DNA from: Melieria omissa
Lineage: Eukaryota > Arthropoda > Insecta > Diptera > Ulidiidae
Direction of reading: 5' to 3'
Length of the DNA: 64,000 nt
Assembly: GCA_963971225.1 (NCBI GenBank)
Contig: OZ020267.1
Span: 104,030,392-104,094,391, forward strand
Shown: one piece after another, positions 22,701 to 34,199 of the stretch
Numbering within the stretch: the first letter of the stretch is position 1
Layout: each line of letters begins with the position of its first letter
Notes under the pieces: model-generated
Database searches by the model: none
Seen by the model: the letters and a program-made list of their open reading frames with translations, nothing else
What the model was told of the DNA's origin: nothing
Position numbers and translations under genes: made by a program

Positions 22701-23318
22701 GGCTCGATGACATTTGACTCCAAACTGGTCTGGGAGACAGCAAATGTTCTCCAGGATCTCTCAAGGGAAAACCAAGTGATAATACACTGGATCCCTGCGC
22801 ACTGTGGGCACGATGGTAATGAGGAAGCGGACAGATTGGCAAAGGAAGGGGCTGCTAGCCGGCCCTACGGACCTGAACCAATCATAGGTGTTAGCAAGTC
22901 TCATTACAGACATTGTGTTAAACAGGAATTCATTAATCGAGCAAACCACAAATGGTCGAACACAATGGGGCAACGATGCTCCAAGCTTTTCTTTCCAGCC
23001 TACTCGGAAAGGAAATCCAGGTACCTAATTGACCTAAGCAGAAAGGAGCTCAAGGTCATGACGGGGATGCTAAGTGGACACTGTCTGCTAAATATGCATA
23101 AGGCGCGTCTGGGACTAACGGACAGCGAACTTTGCAGATTTTGTATGGAAGAAGAGGAGACTTCTATACATATTATAACTGAATGCCCTGCCCTAATACA
23201 CGCAAGAAAGCGAATATTAGGGAAGGAGGTAATACAGACGAGAGATTTGTCTGAAATGAATCTAAGGAAACTAAAGGAGTTCCTAGATAACATTGGAGGA
23301 CACGAACTCCTCCAATAA
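19729..23318 (+). pseudogene. LINE ORF2 polyprotein, one frameshift and one nonsense codon
   Basis: Encodes the retrotransposition enzyme. Endonuclease: residues 1-230, with QINLHR, VQEPW, CDANAHHTMWG and SDHRQIRF carrying the active-site Asn, Glu, Asp/Asn and His. A 1-base frameshift at about 20455-20470 moves reading to the next frame. An in-frame TGA at 20907-20909 follows HFP. Reading continues to 23318 through RT (RPISLMPFVLKGLEK, GCPQGGVLSPLLW and YADD at 21711-21722), RNase H (YTDGSK, the Glu in QAEVFAI, SDSQAA, HCGHDGNEEADRLAKEG) and a C-terminal CCHC motif (CRFC..H....C near 23135-23190). Apart from the two lesions the frame is open for 1.2 kcodons, so inactivation looks recent. The TGA could be a CGA change at a CpG (inference). 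Confidence 0.9.
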
Positions 23319-23406
23319 CGTAGAGGGACATGACACAATAGTTCACTACTTGGACGCAGTGTCTCGGGCAGGTGTTGTTCGAATCCCAAATCTAATCTAA
23401 TCTAAT

Positions 23407-23680
23407 CTATGCTATGCTATGCTATGCTATGCTATGCTATGCTATGCTATGCTATGCTATGCTATGCTATGCTATGCTATGCTATGCTATGCTATGCTAT
23501 GCTATGCTATGCTATGCTATGCTATGCTATGCTATGCTATGCCATGCTATGCTATGCTATGCTATGCTATGCTATGCTATGCTATGCTATGCTATGCTAT
23601 GCTATGCTATGCTTTGCTATGCTATGCTATGCTATGCTATGCTATGCTATGCTATGCTATGCTATGCTATGCTATGCTAT
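23407..23680 (+). repeat. (CTATG)n microsatellite, right of LINE
   Basis: About 55 units, nearly pure, with GCCATG near 23540 and GCTTTG near 23612. The same unit and strand phase as the array on the left side of the LINE. The MLCYA-repeat ORFs here are artefacts of the repeat. Confidence 0.95.
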
Positions 23681-26263
23681 AGAAATTTTTTATTCAACTA
23701 TTTAAAACGAGATTTTTTAGTTCCTCTCAGTTGGAAGACTATTTAAATTGTAATAGTATTTGAACTCATTGCTTGACCTATAGTGCATGTTATTGGTCCA
23801 AGTTTACAGTAAAAAACTGCATACTTGAATCTTCAAGTGCATCCTTAAAGTCTCATCTTAAAACCAGTCAAACGAAAAACCCACTTTAATCGCTTAAGGC
23901 CACTTTCTTGCGCGCTCTGCAAGCGACAACTAAGCTTGCAATTCGGTTACACCTACAAGTCGCTGCTTCTTCTTTTATTTAATTTTTTTGTCATCTCGTT
24001 CTAGTGTCTTTTCAACGCGACTTCAGCAGCTTCCAAATCATAAAATGCTTTAATCGTACGCCACCGTACGAGGTCAACAAACGCGCTGCCTTTGGGTGTC
24101 ATCTCTGCTGACAGCGTCGTTTCGCTGCGCTGCAAAGCAGCTAACCCCCGATTACCACAAATGCCTTCGTGACGCTCTAATAGCCCAAACGCATTACTAA
24201 ACGTACACTTTTCCTAAATACATACACACACACACACACATGCAGAGAAAACGCCGGCTGTCGGCATGTGCCTGGCACTTCAGTCAAAGTATAATTTGCA
24301 CATTTTCTTGCCTCATTTTGATTTATGAACGCATGTAAATAAACAAAAGCACACAAATGGATAATCATGCGGCCGTGTAAAGCGCGCGAATGATGTGGTG
24401 AATTATGAAGGCGACAAGAAGAGATGTGAAGATGATAAAGAAAAAAAGTCATACGCATGAAAAGTCACACGTCCGCGCACAAAAATGCGTCAAGTGTTTG
24501 GCATTTGTGTTATAAAATAGACAGACGCTGTAACTTCCTGTGCGTTTTTATGCACATGTATGTACATATATATAGATATTTGTATGTATGTATGTGTAGT
24601 AAATATGTTTCCTGTATCATATCCATTGATGTGTGACTGTCAAGTTTGCGTTGTCAAAACTTGATTGTATTTGATTTTTTTGTGCCGCACTGGTTTCAAT
24701 GTGGCGCAGCATTTAGAAGGAAAGTTTGGTTGGTTTTGAAGAAATGGTAATATTTATAATCATGACCATCAAATTAAAGCTGCCACAAAAGAAGAATCGG
24801 GACAAAATGGTCAAAACAAAAAATTTCTAAACATAAATAACAAAAGAATAAGAGCAATCGGGGAGAATGGTAAAACAAACTTAAAAAATTTTTAAACATA
24901 ACTTTTTAATGGTTAAATTTTTCTTTTTTCCTAGGTTTTCTGATTCAAACCTAATCGATCTTCCAACTCATAACAGCAAAAAGATAGCGAGGCTCATATT
25001 GAAATCCTTGCAAGTCGCGGCGCCACAAAAGGGGAGTCACTTCACTATGGGATTGCAACGAGCCGACTCCCTATGCTTGAGCCTCAAGTGACATTTTTCA
25101 GATGTAAAGTAAAATTACTAAAAAGACATGAAGAACTTTTCATGATTGATTACAATAAAAAATCAAAAATGTGCTGAACAACCAATGTCCTCGAAGCAGT
25201 AAGGATTAGTTGAAGAATTCCAACATGGCCCGCAGCAATCCTAGATCCTTTTTTTATGTCACAGTACTAGAAAGGAGATGATAATCGAATTTAAATTTAA
25301 ACAGAAAAAAATGAAGTGCACTAAACTAGCAGGAGTGGCTCTGGCAGGACGTGACTTAGTCGTTCAAGTTCGCTCAAATTCATCCAACTTCTCACTACTC
25401 TACATCAACTCTACTCCTGCTTGTATTTCTACGCTTCATTTACGCATCGCTGGCATTTTGCTCGAATGGCTTTTCAGCGAAGCGTTTGGCGCTTTCATGA
25501 TTGACGCATCGACTGTCGTCTGCTCGACTTACACTTATCAAAATCAGACTTTCATCGCATACAAAAGCAATGCCACCACTTGTCCCTACAGCAAAACTCT
25601 CGCTTTCTGTCATTCGTTTTTATTTCACTTGGTTCTTTTTGTCCAGCAAAAACGCGCTTCCCATAAACAATTTTTACAGCTTTTGTGCGTTTTTTTTCTT
25701 CGCTCTAACTTCTTACCGTTACGGATTTTATGATATTTTTCCCACTTTCCACTGGCTGACTTTATGTGCTCAGATCGTGCTGGACGATTATTTCATTATT
25801 ATCATAATTTTCCTATTTAACAGACTCGAATGCCGGCAAAGCCAGTGGCAGGTTTCGTGTACCAGCAAGTGGCTGCCAGTCGATTTGAGATCCGACACTG
25901 GTTTACGCACGTACAATGAATTCGACATTCGGCCGATACGATTTATGTCACAACTTAAATAATACAAACGTTCAAATAAATATACATATATAAATTTTAG
26001 TTTACATTTGGCCAATAACCCAAATGTTTTCATTGCCTGGACATAAAAATTGATTTAGATTGGCATTTTTTTTTTGTGGGTTTTATGGTGAGGCAAATGT
26101 CTTTTACGAGTTCATTAAACTATAGAAATTAGCTGTGGCACTGATTTGTGTTAAAAACTAAAATCAAAACATTTAAATATATTAGTTTTTTTATTGTAAA
26201 CTTGTATAAAGACTTTAATAAGGACATTTGTGATTGAACACATTTGAAAGGGGTTGTGTTTAG
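23681..26263. other. Non-coding region
   Basis: No gene supported. It has a CA run at about 24226-24241 and a short direct duplication at about 24788-24905 (phrases like AAACATAA and AATGGT..AAACAAA repeat about 60 bp apart). A + ORF of 151 codons at 25278-25733 and an overlapping one of 153 codons have no recognisable domain and mutually exclusive frames, and are judged chance. Confidence 0.45.
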
Positions 26264-26599
26264 CCGCAGCCGCCGTGACTCAGTTGGTTAGTGCGCGGTC
26301 CAACGAGTCGCATGCAGAGCGACGCAAGATCGAATACTGCATGTAGTAACACCTAAAAAAAAATAACGGGAAACTCGTTTTCTCTTTCGGTGGCTGTCCT
26401 CTCAGCTGGAAATGGCAAACCTCTGAGAGTAAAAATTGCCTATGAAAAAAGCTCCCAACCTGCCGTTCGGAACCGGCTTAAAACTGTAGGTCCCTTCCAC
26501 CCGCGTACAAAATTCACACGCACAACACGGGTGGTTGCGGGAAGCTGTGCCTTAGTCTCGCGTAAGCGGGCTGTCGTGCCAATCAATTAAAAATTATTA
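26264..26599 (+). mobile_element. tRNA-derived SINE, family 1, copy 2
   Basis: Nearly identical to the copies at 15675 and 56983. The A box here is TGACTCAGTTGG. The core stem-loop reads GCCGTTCGGAACCGGC and the 3' end GTGCCAATCAATTA. A 10-bp target duplication TTGTGTTTAG lies at 26254-26263 and 26600-26609, which fixes both ends, so this copy is full length (336 bp). Insertion depends on LINE enzymes in trans. The partner LINE is not identifiable from this window. Confidence 0.92.
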
Positions 26600-26639
26600 T
26601 TGTGTTTAGTTTGAAAAGCCATTATGGAGGTGAAAGAAG

Positions 26640-28760
26640 GAAGTGAAGAAGTTGAAAGCTAGAGAGATTGTAAACCTATGGTACAATATGTTACTACGTA
26701 CTATCTATATTACAGTATGCATCTGTTTGAATGCCTTAATCGACGCTCGAGAAAACTGTGGATCATTGAATCATATCCAATTGAGCCAATTTTTGAGAGG
26801 TAACAGGTACAGGTTTTTATTGCTTGCGAAGATTGGAGTAACTGCAATAGAGATTTGCGAGACGACTTTTTAGGTAGCGTAGATCTTCTTTACTTTACTT
26901 TACTTTAGATGCCAACTTTCAAGAGGTGTAGACCTTCTTTAAGGTTTTCAGAGCTTTCTAAGGCATTGAATTAACTGCAACAAAGAATTGCAAACTGTGG
27001 ATCATTGAATCATATCCAGCAGAGACTTTCGAGGACAATTTTTAGGAGGTGTAGACCTTCTTGAAGGTTTTTATTGCTCGCTAAGACATTGGATTAACTT
27101 CATCAGAGATTTGGGAGACGAGTTTTTAGGTGGCGTAGATCTTCTTCAAACTTTAGAGTTCAACTTCTTCTTCAAACTTTAGAGTAGAACTTTAGAGGCC
27201 AACTTTCAGGAGTAGTTCTTCTTCTACCTTCATGAAAGTTCTAATTGTTAACTCATTGAACTACGGAAGCCGCCTTAGCTCAGCTGGCTAGTGCGTTGGG
27301 CCGCGAGTCAAGACTCCGCGAGTTCAATACTCCGTTGCGTTAACACCGAAAAAAAAAAAAACAACAATTTTTCTTTCGGCGGCTGTCCTCTCAGCAGGAA
27401 ATGAGAGTAGAATTGCCTATGAAAAATCTTCCAACTCGCCGTTCGGAAACGGCATAAAACTGCAGGTCCCTTCCAACCTTGTAAAAAACATTCGCACGTA
27501 CAAAACGGTTGGTTGCGGGTAGCTAGGCCTCAGTTTCATAATCGAGCTGTCATGCCAGTCAAGAAGAAGAAGAAGAAGTTAACTAATTACGTCAGACCAA
27601 TCGTCGTGGGACCAATTTTTTGGTGGTGGAGATTTTCTTGACACCTAAGAGGGCAACTTTCAAGAGGTGTAAACCTTCTCGAAGGTTTTTATTGTTTGAT
27701 AGGTAATTAAACTAAGTACTAAACTAAGTACTAGAGAATGAGACCACTTTTTAGGTGTTGTAGGTCTTCTTCAGACTTTTTAGGTGAACTCATTAAAGTA
27801 ACTTCGATAGAGGTTTGCAATTCCTGTTCTTAGGTGGCGTAGCTCTGTGGAACCAATTTTCAGGAGGCGAAGACCTTCTAAAGATTTTGATTGTTTGCTG
27901 GCTCATCGAACGACTGTGACAGACTTGCGAGATCAGTTCTTAGGAGGAAGGAGGGGAAAAATCGTAAAATCTTGCTGTCTCATTTAACTCATTCTCAACC
28001 TCAGGAAGGAGGTTAAGACTTTCTTGAAGGTTTGATTGTTTGCTCATCAAACTGATTGCGACAGAGACACGCGATATCAGTTCTTAGGAGGAAGGAGGTG
28101 AAGACTTTCTTAAGAAGTCTGTTTGTTTGCTGTCTCATTGAACTCATTGAGGAAGGAGGTGAAGACCTTCTTCAAGTTTTGAATGTTTGTTGGCTCATCG
28201 AACTGACTGCGACAGAGGAGGAAGGAGGTGAAGACCTTCTTGGAGGTTGGAGGTTTACTCTCTCATTGAACTCATTAAGGAAGAAGATGAAGACGTTCTT
28301 CAAGTTTTGATTGTTTGTTGGCTCATCGAACTGATAGCGACAGAAACTTGCGAGATCAGTTCTTAGGTACTGTCAGAAGTAAATTTTCAGGGTGTAAACC
28401 TTCTTGTTTACTGGCAAAATGCACTAAGTACGTCAGGAACTAGTGAGATGTTTTGTTAAGTGTTGCAGATCTTCTTGGGAATTGTGAACTAAATTTTAGG
28501 AGGGGAAGGAGGAAGACCTTCTGGAACGATTGCGATTGAGCTATGTAAGTGAAACAGAAACATGTGAAATCCCCTTAAGGGTTTAAGTGTTCACTATCAC
28601 ATTGAACTAAGTGCAACATAGACTTGCGAGACAAGTTTTAAGGTGTTGTAGATCTTCTTGAGGAGGTGTACATCTTCTTAAAAGTTGTAAATGCTTACTG
28701 GTTTTAGCTAATTGAACTAACAGCAACGAAGACTTGTGAGACCACTTTTTGAAGACTTTT
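26640..28760. repeat. Tandem array B, irregular units with AGACCTTCTT anchors
   Basis: About 17 decayed repeats are recognisable by GGAGGTGTAGACCTTCTTGAAGG and relatives (as overlapping short pieces) together with TTGTTTGCTGGCTCATCGAAC and GCGAGATCAGTTCTTAGG. Spacing varies from roughly 45 to 150 bp, consistent with repeated unequal exchange. An older SINE-1 copy is inserted at 27269-27562. The + ORF at 28056-28310 is a repeat reading (periodic EEGGEDLL) and not a gene. Short TTTAC and CTTCAAACTTTAGAGT duplications occur inside. Confidence 0.75.
27269..27562 (+). mobile_element. Diverged SINE-1 relative, copy 4
   Basis: The head GCCGCCTTAGCTCAGCTGG has a consensus-grade A box (TAGCTCAGCTGG), and the B-box region reads AGTTCAATACTCC. 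The body shares the core with GCCGTTCGGAAACGGC and AAACTGCAGGTCCCTTCC. It differs from copies 1-3 by many substitutions and small deletions, so it is an older member or a subfamily. It lies within tandem array B and post-dates the array's formation. Confidence 0.85.
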
Positions 28761-29465
28761 AAAAGTTAATTAGTCAAAAGTCAATTTCTAAGAAAAATGT
28801 TGCAAAGACAAACTACCTAACTAAGGCATTATATTTTAATTTTAATTTAATTATTAATTATAATTAATTTATTTTTTTTAATATTTTTATTAATTTAATT
28901 ATTACTGCCATCAGATAAAAAATCGCACAAAATCAGGTTGCTGAGTAAATGTTTTAATTGCAATTGCCACTGAAATGAACTTCAGGAGGTAAACATTTTC
29001 CAACAACTGTCTCACACATAGAGTGCTCACTGTTCGCCCATCAATGGCTGTCAACATTTCAGCACAGCAGCACATTTTCTAGCAACAAATGCTTGCAGCA
29101 ACATGAACCACAACATTGCCGCCAATCAACATGTCTCACGCCCACAGTACAGTGTTGCTAAAGGACAACAGGCATACAAACCAAAAACAACAACAAATTG
29201 AAGTCGGTTTCACCTACATTTCGTTTGTTATGAAAAGTTGCCGCCACTGCTGGCATTGCTGTTGTTATTGTTGTTGTTGCAGCACGCATGCTGCATACAA
29301 ACCAGCCCAAAAAAAAACCATATTTTCGTGCAACAACAACATGAAATGGCAACAAAAAATATTGCCACCACGAAGACTGGAGGAGACTGCGGGCCAACGC
29401 CGAAGCTGCCAAAGCCGCCGAGCTGTGCTACGCTACCAGACGCTCGTCGCACGCTGCGTTTCATC
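28761..29465. other. Non-coding stretch
   Basis: An AT-rich start, then a CAA/GTT triplet-rich, somewhat GC-richer part from about 29040. Overlapping ORFs on both strands (29116-29568 and the minus-strand partners) are driven by triplet runs and have no domain. Confidence 0.4.
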
Positions 29466-29622
29466 AGTTCGATTTCTGCGTTCGACGCGTGCGGCTGCTA
29501 GCCACACCAGCCTCAAGTATCAGTTGCCAATTGTCAGTTGTTTGCCGCTCGACATGCGTTGGCCATAATCGTTTCTGTGTGTGTGTGCTTTTGCGTTAAC
29601 TGCTTTGTCTCTGGGCGCACGT
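29466..29622 (+). promoter_or_regulatory. Candidate promoter and non-coding first exon
   Basis: Weak but specific signals: a perfect fly Initiator TCAGTT (29464-29469, A+1 at 29466); GGCTG at +28, matching 4 of 5 positions of the DPE consensus; no TATA box; a GC-richer setting; and a strong splice donor GTAAGT at 29623. The only supported downstream acceptor on this strand is at 61330, so this could be the 5' exon of the LRR gene across an intron of about 32 kb. Other TCAGTT matches at 29518-29540 would serve as alternatives. No transcript evidence is available here. Confidence 0.22.
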
Positions 29623-29628
29623 GTAAGT

Positions 29629-31079
29629 GTGTGTACGAGGCGAGACGTGTTGTTTTGTTTGTTTTTTTTTGAACGCGATTCATCATCATCACCTGCCGTG
29701 GTGCCACGGTGACTCGTTGACTGGCTGACTCGCTGACTTGTGACCAGTGACACAGTGGCACAGTGACGCGCACCGCAAACACAGCCAGACGCCTGCAACG
29801 TGCAAATGTGCAACGCAAATTGTTGCACGCCACTGCAGCGGCGAGCGTGAATTATTGTCGATCTGTTTATTTTTTTTGTCAGTGGGTTTTTGTTGCCGCT
29901 GTATACGGTCGGTTGTTTGTTTGTGTTTGCGCATTTTTTATGGCAACAAAGGTCGTTTACTTTTCGGCGCATTTGTCATACATGTCGTTGCCGCCACCGT
30001 CGTTGCTGTTGTTGGCGGTGCAGCTAGCAGTCAGTAGCCGCCAGTTAGCTGCTTGCGTTCACTTTCGATTTCAGCCAACCAAAAAAATTTAAATTGCATT
30101 AAAAAAACAAGCAACAAGCAGTAAATAAAAAATAAAAAAAAGACAACCAACAATAAGAACAACAAGCAATCAACCAACGAACGCAATTATTGACCGCTCA
30201 ACGGCACAGCTTCGCTTCGCCACCCACCTGACAGCCAACAATGCGCTGCTTCGTTGCTTCGCTGCGTTTCAGCGGTTTTGCTGCATATTTGGCAGCGTGT
30301 GAGCGCTGAAAATTTTTCCAATAATTTTGGAAATTTATGTGCAGAATTTGCGCTTATTCTGATTTTTGTGTCACTGTTGTGGTTGTGCTGTTGTTCGGAA
30401 TTTTCGAAAGTGGTCGACCTCAAGGCGGAGGAGGCGTTCCGAATTTCACGTGTGTGTGTGTGTGCGTCAGTGCGTCTGCTTGCTTCTGACTTGCAGCTCA
30501 TTAAGAGCTGAACCCGTTGACCAACAAAAAATGAAAACAAGCAAAGCCAAAGCAAAGCAAATAAAAAAAAATTGGGCGTAAAAAAGTCCGTAAAAATTCG
30601 GCAGCCCGCGCATCGGAAGGCAACTAATGAGTCATTGAATTGCGTTGTGTGGAATTTTAATGCAGCATAATTAATTGGTGTCGTCAATTGATGAAACCCA
30701 ACAATTAAATTAGTAAAAATAAACAAAACAAAACGAAATGAAAGGAAATAAGAGACAAATAAAAAATTAACAAAAGTAATGGAAGCAATTAGCAAAGAAA
30801 CAAAGCACTTGAAGGAACTAAACTATAAATCAAGACTTGAAAAAAAATTTCAAGCAACATCAAGCATTGAAATAAGTAATAGAAATCCAAAAATTTAATT
30901 ACACGGAGAAAACTTATAAAAAATCAAAAACATCAAACAAACCATGACTAAAAAATCTATGTGCACAAATTTCTGGAACATCTCAAATTTTTAGAAAGAC
31001 ACAAAATTTAACATTTCGTTAATGACAGAAAACAGTTTTCGCTTTTTTATAATTTTATAATTATCTAAAACTTTCAAAT
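29629..31079. other. Non-coding region, GC-richer then A-rich
   Basis: 29629-30620 is GC-richer with GT runs. 30090-30180 is a CAA/AAC-rich segment resembling fly 5' leaders. Overlapping ORFs on both strands (for example minus 30187-30795) lack domains. 30620-31079 is A-rich with nothing recognised. Confidence 0.35.
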
Positions 31080-31500
31080 ACAAATTTCTAAAATGTTCAT
31101 ACTGAAATATTCATAGAAAAGTTCTGCACATACATGAATGCAGAACAATTTTTAAAACTAAATAAAATTCAAAAAACATTCATTTTTCGCAATAAATATT
31201 TTTAAAATTCTGAAAAATCAGGAAATTTGTTTGGAAACATTTAGGCCATTTCCAAACACAATTTCACACATACATGATTGCAAAATAATTCTACCAACTA
31301 AAAACCCAAAATTTTCAAACATAATTTAAGAAAATCTAACACTTTTCAAAACAAATATTTTGAAAATTTTAAAAAACATCGGAAAATTATTTTGGAAAAT
31401 TAAATTAAAAAATTTGCAAAAAAATCAAAAAGTTTTCAAACACAGTTTATGAAGATTCTAAAAAAATAAGAATTATTTGTTTGAGGTAAAATGAAAAATT
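31080..31500. repeat. Decayed tandem array J, about 140-bp units
   Basis: About three units sharing CACATACATGAATGCA, AATAAATATTTTTAAAATTCTG and AAATCAGGAAAATT-type phrases in the same order, within very AT-rich sequence. Low identity; boundaries approximate. Confidence 0.45.
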
Positions 31501-31704
31501 TTCAAAAAATTTCAAGAATTCTGAAATATTCCAAAATATTTTGGAAATTTAAAAAAATTTGAAAATATGTATATTTCAGAAATTCTGAGTTACTCAGAAA
31601 AAAAACTGAATAGTTCAATTATTAAAAGGAATCAATTTTGAAAGTTTGGATGTGTCAGTAAGTAAATATTGAAATTCTTAATTTTTGCAGAAAAATTCTA
31701 TAAA

Positions 31705-31920
31705 CAGTGGTGTCTGGATATAGTGAACTAATTATTGCAAGGCCTGTTCACAGAATTGAGGTTGTTCACTATATCAAGGTTATTATTTCTGTTCAAAAAC
31801 TTGTTTTATTTGCTCAAAATACACTTGTTGTTTTTTGCTTGAAAATTGGTTTCAATATTTAGAGGCTCCATGTCAACATGTTCGCTATATCGAGGTATTC
31901 ACTATACCCAGACACGACTG
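31705..31920. mobile_element. Tc1/mariner-type MITE
   Basis: A 216-bp element with 24-bp imperfect TIRs: CAGTGGTGTCTGGATATAGT on the left and, inverted, CAGTCGTGTCTGGGTATAGT on the right. CAGT ends and a TA on the right flank (AA on the left, probably a mutated TA) fit Tc1/mariner. Inside each end a TTCACTATAT / TTCGCTATAT motif recurs. No coding capacity. A + ORF beginning inside it at 31835 is a shadow. Confidence 0.75.
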
Positions 31921-31921
31921 T

Positions 31922-33361
31922 ATATCAAAATTTTTTAATTTTATTCCGACAAAATTTGATAATAAAATTTTTAATTGTATTTTTAAATACGGAAAATCAT
32001 TCGAGATATCTTCTACAAGAAAACTCAGACCACAAGTAACATTTTCGAAATACAGCAATCAATACGTTTTTGTGAGAGATTTAAGAATTAAACAAAGAAC
32101 AACAACAAAAACAATCTCATTGAGAGCCATTTGTCCGAAGTTGAATTGAACGAATCCTTGAATTCTATATATTTTCTTTTTTATTTTAAAATTAGAAAAA
32201 CTCTAGAAACGGAAAAAGGTTGATACACATATTTAGGAAAACGGTTGACTTTCTTAAATATACAAACTTCTTGAAGCATATGAAAAAATCTTGTAATTCT
32301 AAAACATAAAATCTGACAATTCTGAAAAAGTCTGTTAATTCTCACACTTTTAGGAAAGGACATTTGAAATTAATGAAATAATTATAAACAACTTTGGAAT
32401 ATTGTAAACATGTCTGAAAATTTTGGAAAGAATTTAAAAAAAGAATGTTTAAACATTATAAAAACTTAAACTGCAAAAATTGGCTTAAAAACTATATGAA
32501 ATTTTTCAAAAAATGTTTGAAGCTATGGAAAAAACAAAGTCACAAAGAATGGTTAAATTAATTTTATCCTGAAAAACGTTATAAATAATACAACAAACAA
32601 CCAAATGTATCATTTTTGATACAAAGCTCGATCTACGGTTAATCTTTTTTTCTAGTTCTTATTTAATTCTGCAAATGTTTGTGCTCAGCAAATATTTTCA
32701 AAAAATTTACAAATATTTAGAAAATGTTTATACATATATCTAAACCAATTTATCCTTGGACGAAAATTGCTCTAAGTGTTTATGTAAGAGTATAAAATTC
32801 ATAATAAATAATTTAAACGTGATAACATAATAACATGTAAGTTTGGAGGGTGCGTATTACAGCGACATACATAAGTACATTAATGGCCCCAAATTTCAGT
32901 TCTGCTCTAATGACAACAATAAATACACGTAATGTGTACTTAATCATACAAAATTCTAACATCAGTTCAATGATTCATTATTTTGGAACCGATAGGGTCA
33001 GAAAAACATAAACAAATTAAACTAATTATGTGAAAATTTGAATGTAAATACAAGAAAAAACCATGTGATTACATATTGCTATGAGTTTGATACATAAAAG
33101 TGGGGTGTAGTAAAAAATCAATCAAGCCACCTACACCGACCAAGCAAACAAGTTGTTATGGTTGGAATGTGTGTGGAATGAAACAAGAGAAAGAGGGGAG
33201 AAAGAGGCAATAATAAATTGAATAAATACAACTATGCTTAAGTGAAAGTATAAATAAAATATCTAAATGACAATGAAACATTTTAAGAACTTTAAAGTCT
33301 GCGAAAAGTAGAAGTAAACTGAAAACTTTGTGCAAATAAGATAAATAAATAAGTGCTCTAA
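31922..33361. other. AT-rich non-coding region
   Basis: No gene, array or element ends recognised. The short ORFs are low-complexity. Confidence 0.45.
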
Positions 33362-34092
33362 TTAAGGCAGGTTCTCACCTTGTGGATCCGAAAAAGAGCA
33401 TTTTTTTTAGAAATTTTTTTTGAGAAAACGGTTAAAGATACAACGCTGAAAATTGTTTCTGGATATGAACACACATTTATTTAGAGAATACAATTTTTCA
33501 AATTGAATGAATCAAAAAAAGGGGGGGAGGGGGCGTCCATCAGTGGCGGCATGTCGGCGAGGAGGAGTCCCGCTACCGGAAGTGATTCCGTCAAAACCCG
33601 TGATCGGAAACACAAAAATCTAACACATTCTTAATGTGTACCGTATTATCTATTGAATGAACCAAGATCATGAAAAAAAATCAAAATTACAAAAGTTATG
33701 AGGTTTTGAAAAAAAAATTAAGATTTTCGCATTTTTTTGTTCACTTATTATTTTTTTAAATAAACAATTTTCAATATTTTTGGCTGATCGTGGTTCGTTT
33801 GTTAGAAAAAACCCTAAGGAACATTTAAAAAAAAATTTGGTGACGATTGGTTCATTCCAGCGCCTTCAATCACTTCCGTAAGGTCCGAAAATGTGGTTCT
33901 GAGAAAAACGCGTTTAAAGTTTAAAGCGCGCTTGGCCGGTGCTCTACACTGCTCTATGTAACGACCTGTAACTTTTGTAATTTTTCAGATTTTGATCTGA
34001 AATTTCTGGAGCACATTTCTGAAACATATATCTATACGATAAGGCAAAAAAAAAATTGTTTTTTTTTTCCACAAGGTGAGAACCTGCCTTAA
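33362..34092. mobile_element. TTAA-flanked non-autonomous element, family C
   Basis: A 731-bp element with perfect TIRs GGCAGGTTCTCACCTTGTGG directly inside TTAA at 33362-33365 and 34089-34092. The interior is AT-rich with two GC-richer islands (33530-33600 and 33890-33960) and no transposase. TTAA duplication is made by piggyBac and Kolobok superfamilies. The GG start fits Kolobok as well as piggyBac, so the superfamily is left open. The perfect TIRs suggest a fairly young insertion. Confidence 0.85.
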
Positions 34093-34199
34093 TTTTATTC
34101 AAAAAAATAAAAATTGACTTTAAATTGAACAACAAAAAATATTAGAAAATAAGAAAAAATTAAAAATTTAAGAAAAATATAAACAAATTACAACTTTAA

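Larger units (their letters stand above)
18411..23406 (+). mobile_element. LOA-like non-LTR retrotransposon (LINE)
   Basis: A 5.0-kb element with ORF1, ORF2 (endonuclease, reverse transcriptase, RNase H, CCHC) and a short 3' UTR of about 85 bp. It ends in roughly four AATCT units that merge into the downstream (CTATG)n. RNase H with an apurinic-type endonuclease and R1-like RT points to the LOA/R1 part of the tree; LOA is the best guess. It sits exactly inside a (CTATG)n array, so either it targets this microsatellite or the array derives from tails of earlier copies. ORF2 carries one frameshift and one nonsense codon, so this copy is probably inactive although all catalytic motifs remain. 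Confidence 0.9.

Noticed and set aside
23409..23746. MLCYA-repeat ORFs in three frames
   Set aside because: Every forward frame of (CTATG)n is open; no promoter or conserved flank.
25278..25962. + ORFs of 151 and 153 codons
   Set aside because: Mutually overlapping frames, no recognisable domain or codon pattern, no clear splice context.
30187..30795. Minus ORF of 202 codons
   Set aside because: Crosses GT runs and A-rich filler; the composition matches chance reading of simple repeats.
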